64,000 bases of DNA from Isosphaeraceae bacterium EP7 (GTDB lineage: Bacteria > Planctomycetota > Planctomycetia > Isosphaerales > Isosphaeraceae): NCBI GenBank assembly GCA_038400315.1, contig CP151667.1, positions 5,777,174 through 5,841,173 on the forward strand. Reading direction: 5' to 3'. The translations under genes and the position numbers were made by a program. The notes beneath the pieces were generated by a model. The model did no database searches. It was not told where the DNA came from and saw nothing but the letters and a program-made list of their open reading frames with translations. This document shows positions 1 through 8,295 of this stretch, piece by piece (positions within the stretch are counted from its first letter, which is position 1; each line of letters starts with the position of its first letter).

Positions 1-183
1 CTCCCGAGCCATCCGGCTGAAATACGCGATGAAGGCGTCCTTACCGTCGGCCACTACGGGGTTGTGCTGGGTGTAGGTTGCCCCGACGTACCGCCCGACG
101 GCTTCGAATGGCTGGCACTGGTTGAACATCAGATCGTAGAACTCCAGCACGTGCCGCTTGTTCTCGTCGGGCCGGTCGCTCAT
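1..183 (-). CDS. NTF2-like / SnoaL-like protein, N-terminal fragment
   Basis: The minus strand from an ATG at 183 encodes 61 residues that run off the left edge of the window. It opens with [20 protein letters not shown] and continues through a segment with YTQHNP and a helix ending FSRMARE. This pattern (helix, then a T/YxQHNP strand) is typical of SnoaL-like/NTF2-fold proteins, small cone-shaped proteins that act as enzymes or ligand-binding domains. Only the first half is present, so no specific reaction can be assigned. A GGGACG stretch just upstream is a weak ribosome site. Confidence 0.7.
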   Translation of the reverse strand, partial: MSDRPDENKRHVLEFYDLMFNQCQPFEAVGRYVGATYTQHNPVVADGKDAFIAYFSRMARE

Positions 184-228
184 CGGAACGTCCCCTCGTC
201 CTCATGGAGTAAGCCAGCCGTCGAGGCT

Positions 229-321
229 TAGCGACCAAGCTTAGCGGCGGCGGGGGCCCGGTGAGCTTGATGTTTCAGAACCGAATCATGCCCCGCCGTC
301 TGCTGCAGCACCTGGTTCGGC
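229..321. repeat. possible dispersed intergenic repeat after the stop of the 328-804 gene
   Basis: Directly downstream of the minus-strand gene ending at 328 lies about 90 bases without coding character. Read on the minus strand it would give a tail with the words LQQTAGHD and APAAAKLGR. From memory, similar tails recur in spurious planctomycete protein predictions, which suggests a dispersed intergenic repeat. No second copy was found by eye in this window, so this is an inference from recollection only. Confidence 0.25.
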
Positions 322-327
322 GTGCCT

Positions 328-804
328 TTACTCGCCGACCAGATCCGCCCGCAACCGCTCCAGTCGTCCTTCGATCTCGCCGGAGCCGGAATAAACCTCC
401 AGGCACTCGCCCAGCACACGCTCGGTGAGTGCCGCATACTTGCCGAACTGCGGAAAGAACCGGGCCTGGGCTTCGCCCACGCGGGCCAGCGGCCAGACGG
501 CCAGCCCGCCGTTCGACACGTCCGACCACAGCCACAGGCCGCCGAGACTGCACCTCGCCCATTCCAGGCCGGTCTGTCGGGCCAGCACCCGACCCCACAC
601 CAGTGCTGCCGCAGACACCCCGCCAGGCGGGTAGCCGATCCCTTCGTAGTCCAGGTAGTCCAACGCCCGAATGTCTCCGAGGCCACCGCCGAACGGCTCG
701 CCGAACCACGGCATCGACCGCAGAGACTCCCACAGGGCGCAGAACTCGGCGGCTGCCCGATCTACCCCGGCCAAGTCGTCTTGTGTGGCCGGCGTGAACT
801 CCAC
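328..804 (-). CDS. conserved hypothetical protein
   Basis: A 158-residue acidic protein starting MEFTPATQDDLAGVDRAAAE. It has no signal peptide and no membrane segment. The middle carries several tryptophans (ALVWGR, GGLWLWSD, LAVWPL) and the end is a charged helix. I do not recognise a named family. It was preferred over the overlapping plus-strand frames because its composition (Leu/Ala/Glu-rich, few Pro/Arg runs) is that of a real globular protein, whereas the opposing frames are Arg/Pro-rich. The ATG start lies 220 bases from the divergent gene at 1025, leaving room for a promoter. Confidence 0.65.
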   Translation of the reverse strand: MEFTPATQDDLAGVDRAAAEFCALWESLRSMPWFGEPFGGGLGDIRALDYLDYEGIGYPPGGVSAAALVWGRVLARQTGLEWARCSLGGLWLWSDVSNGGLAVWPLARVGEAQARFFPQFGKYAALTERVLGECLEVYSGSGEIEGRLERLRADLVGE

Positions 805-1024
805 CCGCGTACCCTCCGTTCGCAGAACACCCTAGTTCAGCAGACCAACCCGCCAGAGCGACTTTGAATCGTAGCAAAAACTGTCGCGGCGGGGAGGGTC
901 CGCTGCATCAGTCGTCGATCACACCCGACCGGACTCGATCGAATCAAGCCCCTCGGGTATAAGATCACGCCACTGAAGTAGTTGCGGGACGACCTACCGA
1001 GGAAGCGAGACCCAGGAGCCCGGC

Positions 1025-1690
1025 ATGACCGTCGATGAAATCCTCGCTCAGCTCGAGTCGCTCGGCGACGACGCCCGGCGCAAGCACAACACGAAGGCCG
1101 GGGCGCCTGACAACCAGTTCGGCGTGAAGCTTGGCGACATCCGCACGATGGCCAAGAAGATCAAGACGGACCATGAGCTGGCGCTCAAGCTCTGGGAGAC
1201 CGGCAACGTCGAAGCCCAGCTCCTCGCCACGCAGGTCATCAAGCCCAAATCGCTCTCCGTCGACGAAGTCGACAAGTTGACTCGCTCCACCACCTGCGCC
1301 CAGGTGGCCGACTGGCTGAACTCTTACGTAGTCGCAGAGCATACCGAGAAGGAATCGCTTCGTCAGAAGTGGATGAAGGCCAAGGATCGCTGGGCCGCCC
1401 GTGCGGGTTGGCACTTCACCGCCAGCCGCGTGAACAAGGCTGGTGACGGCCTCGACCTCCCCGCTTTGCTCGATCGCATCGAGAAAGAGATGCAGAGGGC
1501 GATGCCCGAGGTCCAGTGGACGATGAATAACACGCTCGCCGCGATCGGCATCCACCACCCCGAACTCCGCGATCGCGCGGTTTCCATCGGCGAGAAGATC
1601 GGCCTGTACCGCGACTGGCCGGTCTCCAAAGGCTGCACTCCCCCCTATGTGCCGGTGTGGGTAGGCGAGATGGTAAAGCGGCAGGGGTGA
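1025..1690 (+). CDS. DNA alkylation repair protein (AlkD-like)
   Basis: A 221-residue protein beginning MTVDEILAQLESLGDDARRK. The conserved early block GVKLGDIRTMAKKIKTDHE, the helix pair around ELALKLWETGNVEAQLLA and the later segment NNTLAAIGIHHPELRDRA match the all-helical HEAT-like repeat family of AlkD DNA glycosylase relatives. These excise bulky or positively charged alkylated bases without base flipping. The C-terminal part KGCTPPYVPVWV is typical of the subgroup often annotated simply as DNA alkylation repair protein. Substrate is inferred from family only. A GAGACCCAGGAG stretch precedes the ATG. It begins a run of three plus-strand genes. Confidence 0.85.
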   Translation: MTVDEILAQLESLGDDARRKHNTKAGAPDNQFGVKLGDIRTMAKKIKTDHELALKLWETGNVEAQLLATQVIKPKSLSVDEVDKLTRSTTCAQVADWLNSYVVAEHTEKESLRQKWMKAKDRWAARAGWHFTASRVNKAGDGLDLPALLDRIEKEMQRAMPEVQWTMNNTLAAIGIHHPELRDRAVSIGEKIGLYRDWPVSKGCTPPYVPVWVGEMVKRQG

Positions 1691-1874
1691 GGTCGCTGCG
1701 GGCCGGGCTTGATACCGGCTTGCCATTCTCTCGTTGGGGTGGGATGCCCTACGATTAGCCGACACGATGCAACCCAGATGCACCGGGTGTCCTTCCACGC
1801 CGCAGCAGCAGACCGACACTGGCATGACTCGATCGCTCGGTCAACAACTTCAGCAATCCGCCGTCGAGGTCGTG

Positions 1875-2459
1875 ATGGACCCGAGCTACTTCGCAACGCC
1901 CGCCGACTTCAGGGCCTGGCTCGCCGCGAATCACGACCAAGCTGAGTTCCTGCTTGTGGGCTTCCACAAGAAGGGAACCGGCCAGCCGAGCTTGACCTGG
2001 CCCGAGTCGGTTGATGAGGCCTTGTGCTTCGGCTGGATCGACGGCGTCCGGAAGGGCGTCGACACCGACCGCTACACGATCCGGTTCACGCCGCGGAAGG
2101 CCGGGAGCATCTGGAGTTCGGTGAACATCGCCAAGGTCCAGGTGCTGACCGAGCAAGGGCGGATGCAGCCCGCGGGTCTGGCCGCGTTTGAAAAGCGGAA
2201 AGACGCCCGCTCGGGCATCTATAGCCACGAGCAGGAAAGCGTCGAACTGACCGAGCCGTATCTCGGGACTCTTCGCGGAAACGCGGCCGCTTGGGAGTTT
2301 TTCGAGAAACAGCCAGCGGGCTACCGGAAGGCGGCCAGTTGGTGGGTCGCAAGTGCCAAGCAGGAGAAGACCCGCCAGTCGCGATTCGAGAAGCTGGTGG
2401 CGTACTCGGCCAAGGCGGAGCGGGTGCCCCAATTCACGTGGAAGAAGTCCGATGGGTGA
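1875..2459 (+). CDS. YdeI/OmpD-associated family protein
   Basis: A 194-residue protein starting MDPSYFATPADFRAWLAANH. The block TWPESVDEALCFGWIDGVRK followed by YTIRFTPRK and the C-terminal SRFEKLVAYSAKAERVPQF are the hallmark of the YdeI family (DUF1905/bacteriocin-protection related). Its biochemical role is unclear; members have been linked to polymyxin or bacteriocin resistance. The frame stays open further upstream, but the conserved family begins here and a GAGG sits 5 bases before this ATG. The 3' end overlaps the start of the next gene by 8 bases. Confidence 0.85.
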   Translation: MDPSYFATPADFRAWLAANHDQAEFLLVGFHKKGTGQPSLTWPESVDEALCFGWIDGVRKGVDTDRYTIRFTPRKAGSIWSSVNIAKVQVLTEQGRMQPAGLAAFEKRKDARSGIYSHEQESVELTEPYLGTLRGNAAAWEFFEKQPAGYRKAASWWVASAKQEKTRQSRFEKLVAYSAKAERVPQFTWKKSDG

Positions 2460-2829
2460 GTCCGCCCGAAGTCCCCTCGACCAGTCATCCGCCCAGAGGT
2501 GCCCCTTGGCGTTCAGCGAATCCCTGGCTGCCCGTACCCGAGATGCCTTGGCTCGCGAGCGTGGCATCACTGAGAAGAAGATGTTCGGCGGACTATGCTT
2601 CCTTCTCAACGGGAAGCTGCTCGTCGGCGTCTTCAAGGACTCCCTACTTTTGCGTCTCGGGCCTGACGGGGCGAAGACGGCTTTGGTCAAGCCTCATATC
2701 AGGGAGATGGATTTCTCCAGCAGACCGATGAAGGGGTGGGTAGTTGTCGAACCGGATGGCATCGATAGCGACCGCGAGTTGACAGCATGGACCCAGCAGG
2801 CGATCGACTTTGTCGGGACACTCTTGTGA
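2452..2829 (+). CDS. TfoX/Sxy N-terminal domain protein
   Basis: A 125-residue protein. After a variable N-terminus it carries the TfoX N-terminal pattern: ARERGITEKKMFGGLCFLLNGK, then VFKDSLLLRLG and MKGWVVVEP. TfoX/Sxy is the competence regulator of gamma-proteobacteria; stand-alone N-terminal domains like this occur widely and their function is not established. The ATG chosen lies inside the last codons of the YdeI gene (8-base overlap), suggesting translational coupling. A longer frame upstream is only a shadow of the preceding gene. Confidence 0.85.
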   Translation: MGESARSPLDQSSAQRCPLAFSESLAARTRDALARERGITEKKMFGGLCFLLNGKLLVGVFKDSLLLRLGPDGAKTALVKPHIREMDFSSRPMKGWVVVEPDGIDSDRELTAWTQQAIDFVGTLL

Positions 2830-2849
2830 ACCCCGATCGCTGCCTCGCC

Positions 2850-3206
2850 TCATTGAGCCATAGACGGGTCAGACGTCTCGGCAAAGGCGATGTGATTGCC
2901 GTCGGGATCGGTGACCATGACGGTCTTCACTTTGGCCCCGGAGGTACGGGTGCCGGTATCGACGCCCATCGCATCCAGGTGGGCCACGGCCTCCTCAACG
3001 CTGCGCACCGCGAGGGTAAACGAGCCCGACCCCGCCCGTTCGGGGAGTTGGTAGACCTGGAGCCACCCGCCGCACTCGGACTTCCACTCGGCGACCTCGC
3101 CCATCGGCCTAGAATCGGCGGGCCTGCCGAAAAGTTTCTCGTACCACTCGGACGCGACGCTCAGATCTTTGACCGCGACGCTGGCCAGCACGTTCTTGAT
3201 CGTCAT
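2850..3206 (-). CDS. VOC family protein (glyoxalase/bleomycin-resistance fold)
   Basis: A 118-residue protein starting MTIKNVLASVAVKDLSVASE. It has one pair of beta-alpha-beta-beta-beta modules: WYEKLFGRPAD, then the strand GWLQVYQLPE, the helix SVEEAVAHLDAMGV and the strand VMVTDPDGNHIAFAE. The final DPDGNxIxFxE is the standard VOC signature, whose Glu is usually a metal ligand. Substrate cannot be told. A start 36 bases further upstream is possible, but this ATG is preceded by GGGGGACC and starts exactly at the first strand of the fold. It lies 14 bases after the stop of the DUF4385 gene and may be co-transcribed with it. Confidence 0.8.
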   Translation of the reverse strand: MTIKNVLASVAVKDLSVASEWYEKLFGRPADSRPMGEVAEWKSECGGWLQVYQLPERAGSGSFTLAVRSVEEAVAHLDAMGVDTGTRTSGAKVKTVMVTDPDGNHIAFAETSDPSMAQ

Positions 3207-3220
3207 CAGGTCCCCCGTAG

Positions 3221-3730
3221 TCAGCCGTATTTTTCCTTCCACTCCGCTTTCATCTTCGCGTAGACGGGCTTCGCCTCGGCCTTCTTCCAGGCGTCGAAGA
3301 AGATCTGGGCGGACTCCGCCTTCACGGGGTCGCCCGTGCCTTTTTCAAGCTGATGCTTGTCCTTCGGGTCGTATTTCCGGCCGCCCTTGTAGTTGGTGTA
3401 GCGCCTGGCCCGGGTGAAGCCCATCTGGAGGAACTTCCGGGCCATGTCCGCCCCGACGAAGTCATTCTGCCGCAGGTAACCCAGGAACAGCTTGTAGATC
3501 GCCTTGCTGCTCGCCCTGGCGATCTCCGGCGTCTTGAACCGCCAATGGGGGACGAGTTCGCCCTTGTACGGCTCGCAGATGAGGACGCCTTGCTCGCCCT
3601 TGCCGACCCGATACTCTTCCGGATTCGCCAGGTAGTCGACGTCAGGACGCCAGTGATATTTCGACTTGTCGAAGTTCAGGTAGCTCGGCTTGTCCATGCC
3701 GAATCGAGATCGCAAGTCGCGGGCCGGCAT
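3221..3730 (-). CDS. DUF4385 family protein
   Basis: A 169-residue protein. The sequence YHWRPDVDYLANPEEYRVGK, followed by EQGVLICEPYKGE, PHWRFKTPEIA, and DFVGADMARKFLQMGFTRAR with RYTNYKGGRKYD, is the diagnostic run of DUF4385. The function of this family is unknown; its small size and charged surface suggest a cytosolic protein. A second ATG at 3697 (MDKPSYLNFDKS) is equally plausible as the start, because neither has a clear ribosome site. The gene is immediately upstream of the VOC gene on the same strand. Confidence 0.85.
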   Translation of the reverse strand: MPARDLRSRFGMDKPSYLNFDKSKYHWRPDVDYLANPEEYRVGKGEQGVLICEPYKGELVPHWRFKTPEIARASSKAIYKLFLGYLRQNDFVGADMARKFLQMGFTRARRYTNYKGGRKYDPKDKHQLEKGTGDPVKAESAQIFFDAWKKAEAKPVYAKMKAEWKEKYG

Positions 3731-3803
3731 GGAAAAGACGAACCAAATCCCGATCGCGGGGGAAGCCGCCGGTCATCGCGGCGGTAGTGGAGCGACTTGA
3801 GGC

Positions 3804-4739
3804 TCACTCCGCGTAGATGCTCTTCACGAAGCCGGTTACGTCCTTGATGGGCCAGTCCGGATACTTCTTTTTAAACTCCTCGGTGAGCTGCTTCCCGGCC
3901 TCGTCAGCGGCAATGCCCTGTTGCTTGAGGGCCAGCCCACGGGTCCGCAGATCGACGATGAATGCCTTCTCCTTGGCCACGAGCGAACCGTCGCCGGCGG
4001 GGCTGTGCGTCGGCATGACGTGCTCGGCCCCGAGATTCTCGACCTGGTCGAGCACGGCGATCCAGCTCGAAGGCGTGCCGCCGTCGCCGAAGATGTTCGG
4101 CACAACCTTGTTCTGCACGACGTCGCCCGAGATCAGAGTCTTGTCGGGCAGGACGAAGATCAGCTCATCGCCCTTGGTGTGGGCACCGCCGAACCACAGG
4201 AGTCGTGCCTTCACGCCGCCTCCGAGGTCCAGCCCATGCTCCTTGTCGAAGGTCTTGTCGGGGGCACGAAGCTTGGCGCCGACGAGGAACTCCTTCCACT
4301 TCTCGTTCCGGTTTGAGAAGAGCTGGATCATCTCCTCCCCATGCTTGTCCATCTCATCCTGCTGCACCTTTGGGCGGATCAGGATCGTCCCTTCAGGGAA
4401 ACCGGCCACGCCCCCGGCGTGCTCGGGATGGAAATGCGTCGTCGTCAGGTAGAGCTTGTTGTCGGGGGCGAGTCGCTTGGCCACCTTCGCAACCGTGGCT
4501 CCATTGCGGGGCCCGAGGCCGGTGTCGACGACCAGCGTCGCCTTCTCCCCCACGACGAACCCGATGTTCGGCCAGCCGACGATCTGCCAGACGTGCTCGG
4601 AAACCTTCACGGTTTCCTCGCCGAGAGGTTTCTCGCGGTCTGCGTCAGTCTGGGCGTGCGCCGTGGCCGCGATCAGGCACAGCGAGGCCAGGGAGAGGAA
4701 GGTCTTCGTGGTGCCGATCTCCAATGTGTTTAGTGCCAC
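3804..4739 (-). CDS. exported metallo-beta-lactamase-fold hydrolase
   Basis: A 311-residue protein with a signal peptide ending ATAHAQ (cleavage near residue 29), so it acts outside the cytoplasm. The MBL-fold metal site is read as TTTHFHPEHAGG, where the usual HxHxDH becomes HFHPEH. Further ligand blocks are GGAHTKGDE, LISGDVV and VMPTHSPAGDG. This resembles the B1/subclass with a Glu in the second metal site, found in many uncharacterised exported hydrolases. Substrate is unknown. Its promoter must lie in the 200-base divergent gap before 4939, where a run of AT-rich sequence is visible. Confidence 0.85.
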   Translation of the reverse strand: MALNTLEIGTTKTFLSLASLCLIAATAHAQTDADREKPLGEETVKVSEHVWQIVGWPNIGFVVGEKATLVVDTGLGPRNGATVAKVAKRLAPDNKLYLTTTHFHPEHAGGVAGFPEGTILIRPKVQQDEMDKHGEEMIQLFSNRNEKWKEFLVGAKLRAPDKTFDKEHGLDLGGGVKARLLWFGGAHTKGDELIFVLPDKTLISGDVVQNKVVPNIFGDGGTPSSWIAVLDQVENLGAEHVMPTHSPAGDGSLVAKEKAFIVDLRTRGLALKQQGIAADEAGKQLTEEFKKKYPDWPIKDVTGFVKSIYAE

Positions 4740-4938
4740 CGGCCTCAGGGCGGGAACTCACGGTTGAATACTATGGTCAATTGACTGAAATGTTTAAGTG
4801 GACGAGGGTTTAGGCGAGGCAGAAGGCTGATCGACGGTGGTGAACTGATCTCGAACTAAACGACCAACCAGTGAGGACGTTTACCCCGACTGGTAGAATA
4901 CGACTGATGAAGAACGATTCAACCGGGCGGGTGTTACG

Positions 4939-5614
4939 ATGCTGACCATCGACGTGATCTCGGATATGATCTGCCCGTGGTGCTTCATCGGCAAGCGGCG
5001 GCTGGAGAAGGCTTTAGATGGCCGCCTTGCCACGGTCCGCTGGCACCCGTTCCAGCTCAACTCGGACATGCCCGCCGAGGGCATCGACCGACGTGGATAC
5101 CGAATCAAGAAGTTCGGGAGCTGGGAGCGGTCGCAGGAACTTGACGCCCAGGTAGCCGCCGCCGGGCGGAACGAGGGTATTACGTTCAACTTCGACCGGA
5201 TGGCGAGCACGCCGAACACCATCGACGCGCACCGGGTCATCTGGCTGGCCGGGGAGCGTGGCGTCCAGGACGCGGTTGGTGGAGTCCCTGTTCCTGGCCT
5301 ACTTCACCGAAGGCCGTGATCTGTCAGACCGAGCCACACTCTCGGCGATCGCGGTCGGTGCCGGACTCGACAAGGCAGAGGTTGACGGGCTCCTGGCGAG
5401 CGAGGCGGGCCTGGATGCCGTCCGGGCTGGGGAGGAACAAGGCCGCCGCCACGGCGTGTCCGGCGTGCCGTTCTTCGTCGTCAACGGGAAGGTCGCCCTG
5501 TCCGGTGCCCAACCGCCGGAGCTATTCCTGCAGGCGTTCGAGCAGGCGGGCGAGACGGTTGTGGCTGGGGAGGCGTGTGATGGACTTCCCCACGAATGGC
5601 GAGCGCCGGGTTAA
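4939..5614 (+). pseudogene. FrnE-type DsbA family oxidoreductase, frameshifted
   Basis: The first frame encodes MLTIDVISDMICPWCFIGKR with the CPWC active site of FrnE-like thioredoxin-fold dithiol oxidoreductases and reads well to IWLAGERGVQDAV. The family then continues in another frame from about 5273 as LVESLFLAYFTEGRDLSD through GVSGVPFFVVNGK, which carries the cis-proline loop. One extra base in the stretch at 5268-5282 explains the break. The last residues are replaced by the IS3 end beginning near 5581. Either a real inactivating mutation or a sequence error; the IS insertion at the 3' end favours a decaying gene. Confidence 0.8.
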
Positions 5615-5618
5615 CGGT

Positions 5619-6473
5619 TTATGAGGCTTTTTCGTACTCGGCGGGTGACAGGTAGCCCAGCGACGAATGCCGCCGGACTCGATTGAAGAAGACCTCGATG
5701 TACTCGAAGATGCTCGCCCTCGCCTCCGCCCTCGTCGCGAAGTTCTCGCCCTGAGTCAGCTCCTTTTTCAGGCTCGCGAAGAAGCTCTCCATCGGCGCAT
5801 TATCCCAGCAGTTCGCCCGACGGCTCATGCTGCCGGTGATCCCGTGCCTGGCCAGCACCCCCCGGTAGTGCTCGCTGGCGTACTGGCTCCCCCGGTCCGA
5901 ATGGGTCACCAACCCCGCGACGGGCCGCCGGCCGGCCAAGGCCATCTCCAGGGCGTCGACGACCAGCCGGCTGTCGATCCGCTCGGACATCGACCAGCCC
6001 ACGATCCGCCGCGAGTGGAGGTCCTCCACCGCCGCCAGGTAGAGCCACCCCTCGGCGGTGGCCACATAGGTGATGTCGGCCGTCCAGGCCCGATCCGGGG
6101 CCCCCGGCTCGAACTCGCGGTTCAGGACGTTCTCGGCCACGGGGCGGTCGTGGTTGGAGTCGGTCGTGACGCGGAACTTCCGCCTCGTCCTGGCGGCGAT
6201 CCCCTCCCGACGCATCAGCTTGGCCACGGTGTTCACGCAGCAGGGCTCGCCCCGTGCGATCAACTCGGCGTGAATTCGAGGGCTTCCGTCGCGGGCCTTC
6301 ACTTCGCCGTGGATCGCCTTGATCGAGACGACCAGGGCCTCGCGCCTCCGGGCCTGCTCGCTGTCCGGCCTTCCCCGCCAGTCGTAGTCGCCGCCGGCGG
6401 AGACGCGCAGGACCCGGCACATCAGCCGGACCGGCCATCGATCCCGGTGGCGCTCGACGAAGCCGTACCTCAT
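5619..6473 (-). CDS. IS3-family transposase OrfB (DDE integrase)
   Basis: A 284-residue protein beginning MRYGFVERHRDRWPVRLMCR. It contains the HTH_21 region (SPRIHAELIARGE), then an rve integrase core with the catalytic triad visible as WTADITYVA, VTHSDRGSQY and NAPMESFFASLKKE. The end HSSLGYLSPAEYE is the usual IS3 OrfB terminus. It starts in an ATGA overlap with orfA, in the -1 frame. A six-A run followed by G lies about 40 bases upstream inside orfA, the classic place where IS3 elements make the OrfAB fusion by -1 frameshifting. It appears intact. Confidence 0.92.
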   Translation of the reverse strand: MRYGFVERHRDRWPVRLMCRVLRVSAGGDYDWRGRPDSEQARRREALVVSIKAIHGEVKARDGSPRIHAELIARGEPCCVNTVAKLMRREGIAARTRRKFRVTTDSNHDRPVAENVLNREFEPGAPDRAWTADITYVATAEGWLYLAAVEDLHSRRIVGWSMSERIDSRLVVDALEMALAGRRPVAGLVTHSDRGSQYASEHYRGVLARHGITGSMSRRANCWDNAPMESFFASLKKELTQGENFATRAEARASIFEYIEVFFNRVRRHSSLGYLSPAEYEKAS

Positions 6474-6766
6474 GACGACTCCCTGGCGAAGAAGGCCGTC
6501 GCTTTTTTCAAGATGTCGCGCTCCATCGTGAGCCGCTTGACCTCGGCCCGCAGCCGACGCAGCTCCTCCTCGTGCGCGGGCGGGTTCCCCTTGCCGGGGA
6601 AGGCCTGGTCACCGCCCTCGGCCGGGGCCCGCTTCCAGCCCCGCAGCAGGCTCTCGGAGAGGTCGAGGTCGCGTGCGACCTCGGCGACGCTCTTGCCCTG
6701 CTCGTTGACGAGCTTGACGGCCTGGGCCTTGAACTCGGGTGTGAAGGTTCGTCGTGTCGTCGCCAT
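6470..6766 (-). CDS. IS3-family transposase OrfA
   Basis: A 98-residue DNA-binding protein starting MATTRRTFTPEFKAQAVKLV. It has the HTH_8 (transposase 8) domain with SVAEVARDLDLSESLLRGWK as the recognition region, followed by the leucine-zipper coiled coil EEELRRLRAEVKRLTMERD and the LKKATAFF segment where the A6G frameshift site sits. It binds the IS ends and regulates transposition. The stop overlaps the start of orfB by four bases (ATGA). Confidence 0.92.
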   Translation of the reverse strand: MATTRRTFTPEFKAQAVKLVNEQGKSVAEVARDLDLSESLLRGWKRAPAEGGDQAFPGKGNPPAHEEELRRLRAEVKRLTMERDILKKATAFFARESS

Positions 6767-6830
6767 CGGGGGACTCCTGGGTTCGAGCTTATGCTCTTAA
6801 CCCGGCGCCCGCTATCCGTGGGAAAGTCCA

Positions 6831-7087
6831 TTCAGCATCTGCTTGTCAAGCAGAGGTCGGCGACCAGCTGCTTGAGCTTCTGGCTCTCCGCATCGAGGAG
6901 CCGCATCCGTTTTGGCTCGGTAGTGCCGAGCTCGCGATATTCGAACTTCCTGCGGAAGTAAGCTGCCTAGCTCACGCCCGGCTTGCGGCACGTCTTCTCG
7001 ACGCCTAGGTCTGCCTTGGCCTTCCTCTGCGCGAAGACGAACTACTCCTCGGTGAACCTTGACTTCCTCGCGAATCGGGCACATTTA
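6831..7087 (-). pseudogene. decayed IS3-family OrfA relic
   Basis: Reading the minus strand from about 7087, one frame gives RFTEE, a stop, FVFAQRKAKADLGVEKTCRK, then another stop, AYFRRKFEYREL and KRMRLLDAESQKLKQLVADL. This is the recognisable order of an IS3-type OrfA (DNA-binding helix-turn-helix then coiled coil). Two in-frame stops and a terminal one-base shift (DKQML in another frame) show that it is dead. It is cut off at 6830 by the intact IS3 element, so that element landed in or next to this older copy. Confidence 0.7.
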
Positions 7088-7184
7088 AGGGGAGCCTTGC
7101 CGCATCCGAGTTCTCGAATAAGACTGTCCACCCTTTCGGGGGCATGTCAGAAATCAAACGTTGGCCGCACCGCCTCGACCCCTA

Positions 7185-8293
7185 TTGACAATCAGGTGGC
7201 CAGGTTCTTGCCGAGGAGGGGGAGTTTCGATCCCCTCCACAGCGACCGGATCATCGCCGGCTGGCCACCGAGTCGCTCCAGATGGCCGTTGATGACTCGA
7301 TCCAGGTCGTGCACGTCTGTGGGCACGAAGTTGGCCATCAGGCCGTGCTTCAGGTGCCCCCAGATGAACTCCACCGGGTTGAGGTCCGGGGCGTAGGCCG
7401 GCAGCCGCCCCTGATGCAGGCGAGGATAGCGGGACAGGAACGCCCGGATCAGCGGGCCCTTGTGATTGCTCCCACCATCCCAGACCACGATGACCCGCCC
7501 CCGAAGGTGTCGCAGCAGGCCCCCCAGGAATGCCACGACTGCCGCCGTGTCGATGGAATGCGCCGGGTCGGTCCGCCAGTAGAGCCCCACCCGCCGCCGG
7601 ACCGGGGCGACGCTGATGGCGGCGATCGTCGAGACCTTGTCGCGGTGCCGGCCGAACCCGGTGAGCACCGGCGTCCGCCCCACCGGGGCCCAGGTCCGGC
7701 GCACCGTGGGGTTGATGAAGAACCCGCTCTCGTCGATCAGGACGAGGTGGGCGTGCTCGTCCCGGGCTTTTTTTCCAGGCGCGGCCAGTCCTCGGCGGCC
7801 CAGCGGGCGATGGCCGGGTTGTCGCGTTCCACCGCCGTGGTCACGGGCTTCTGCGGCGAGTGGCCGCGGCGGCTGAGCCACTCGGCCAGGTCGTTGGAGT
7901 TGAAGCGGACGCCGTACCGCTTGGCGATCACCTCGGCCAGCCTCCGCGTCGTCCAGAGCCGGGTCTTGAATCCGAAGGCCTCGGGGCTGGCGGCCAGCCA
8001 GGAGAGGACCGACCGCTCCTGCCTGCGCGACAGCTTCGGAGCGGGCCCAGGGTGCGGCTTGCCCTTGAGACCGTCCTCGCCGGCGGCGCGATAGGCGGCC
8101 ATCCACTTGCCGACGGCCTTGAGCGAGACGCCCAGGAACGCGGCGACATCCTTCTGCTTCCAGCCCTCATTGACCCGCGTCACCGCCAGGCGGCGTCGGG
8201 CTTCCAGTTCGGCGGCGGATCCCCGGGGTTTCATCCCCCAATGCTACAGTCGATCCGACGGGCGTGACAAGTACCGGGCTACCTGAACGTCAA
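7185..8293 (-). mobile_element. IS630-family element IS630-A, copy 1 (1109 bp)
   Basis: Ends are TTGACAATCAGGTGGCC read inward from 7185 and TTGACGTTCAGGTAGCC read inward from 8293. They are imperfect inverted repeats matching at TTGAC, TCAGGT and GCC. Both sides are flanked by TA (7183-7184 and 8294-8295), the target duplicated by IS630/Tc1-mariner transposition. A second copy of exactly the same length lies at 18323-19431 in the opposite orientation. It carries one transposase gene read in two frames. Confidence 0.92.
7192..8234 (-). CDS. IS630-A transposase, two frames joined by -1 frameshift (copy 1)
   Basis: The first frame (start 8234, MKPRGSAAELEARRRLAVTR) is the helix-turn-helix part and ends shortly after RLEKK. 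The second frame, -1 relative to it, carries the DDE core: LVLIDESGFFINP, VIVVWDGGSNHKGP and YAPDLNPVEFIWGHLK. The join is at seven A residues (T7 at 7768-7774 on the plus strand) read as GAA AAA AAG, giving the canonical slippery heptamer A_AAA_AAG. The same site is kept in copy 2, which supports programmed frameshifting rather than mutation. Confidence 0.88.
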
Positions 8294-8295
8294 TA

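Larger units (their letters stand above)
5581..6830 (-). mobile_element. IS3-family insertion sequence, about 1250 bp
   Basis: Two ORFs typical of IS3 (orfA and orfB) are bracketed by inverted ends. The left end begins TGGACTTCCCCACG at 5581, and the right end, read inward from 6830, begins TGGACTTTCCCACG; both continue to GCGCCGGGTTAA with a few mismatches. I could not find a matching 3-4 base target duplication. The left flank is the DsbA-family gene and the right flank is an older IS3 relic, so a deletion or recombination has probably removed one original flank. Confidence 0.85.

Noticed and set aside
81-85. DGAT in the PepSY protein as a firm flavinylation site
   Set aside because: It matches only part of the known Ser/Asp-Gly-Ala-Thr context and lies in a variable, low-complexity loop; kept only as a question in the ApbE finding. 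Coordinates here are residue numbers of the protein encoded at 32381-33034.
322-867. Plus-strand open frames opposite the 328-804 gene
   Set aside because: Arg/Pro/His-rich composition typical of shadow frames in GC-rich DNA; the minus-strand frame has normal protein composition.
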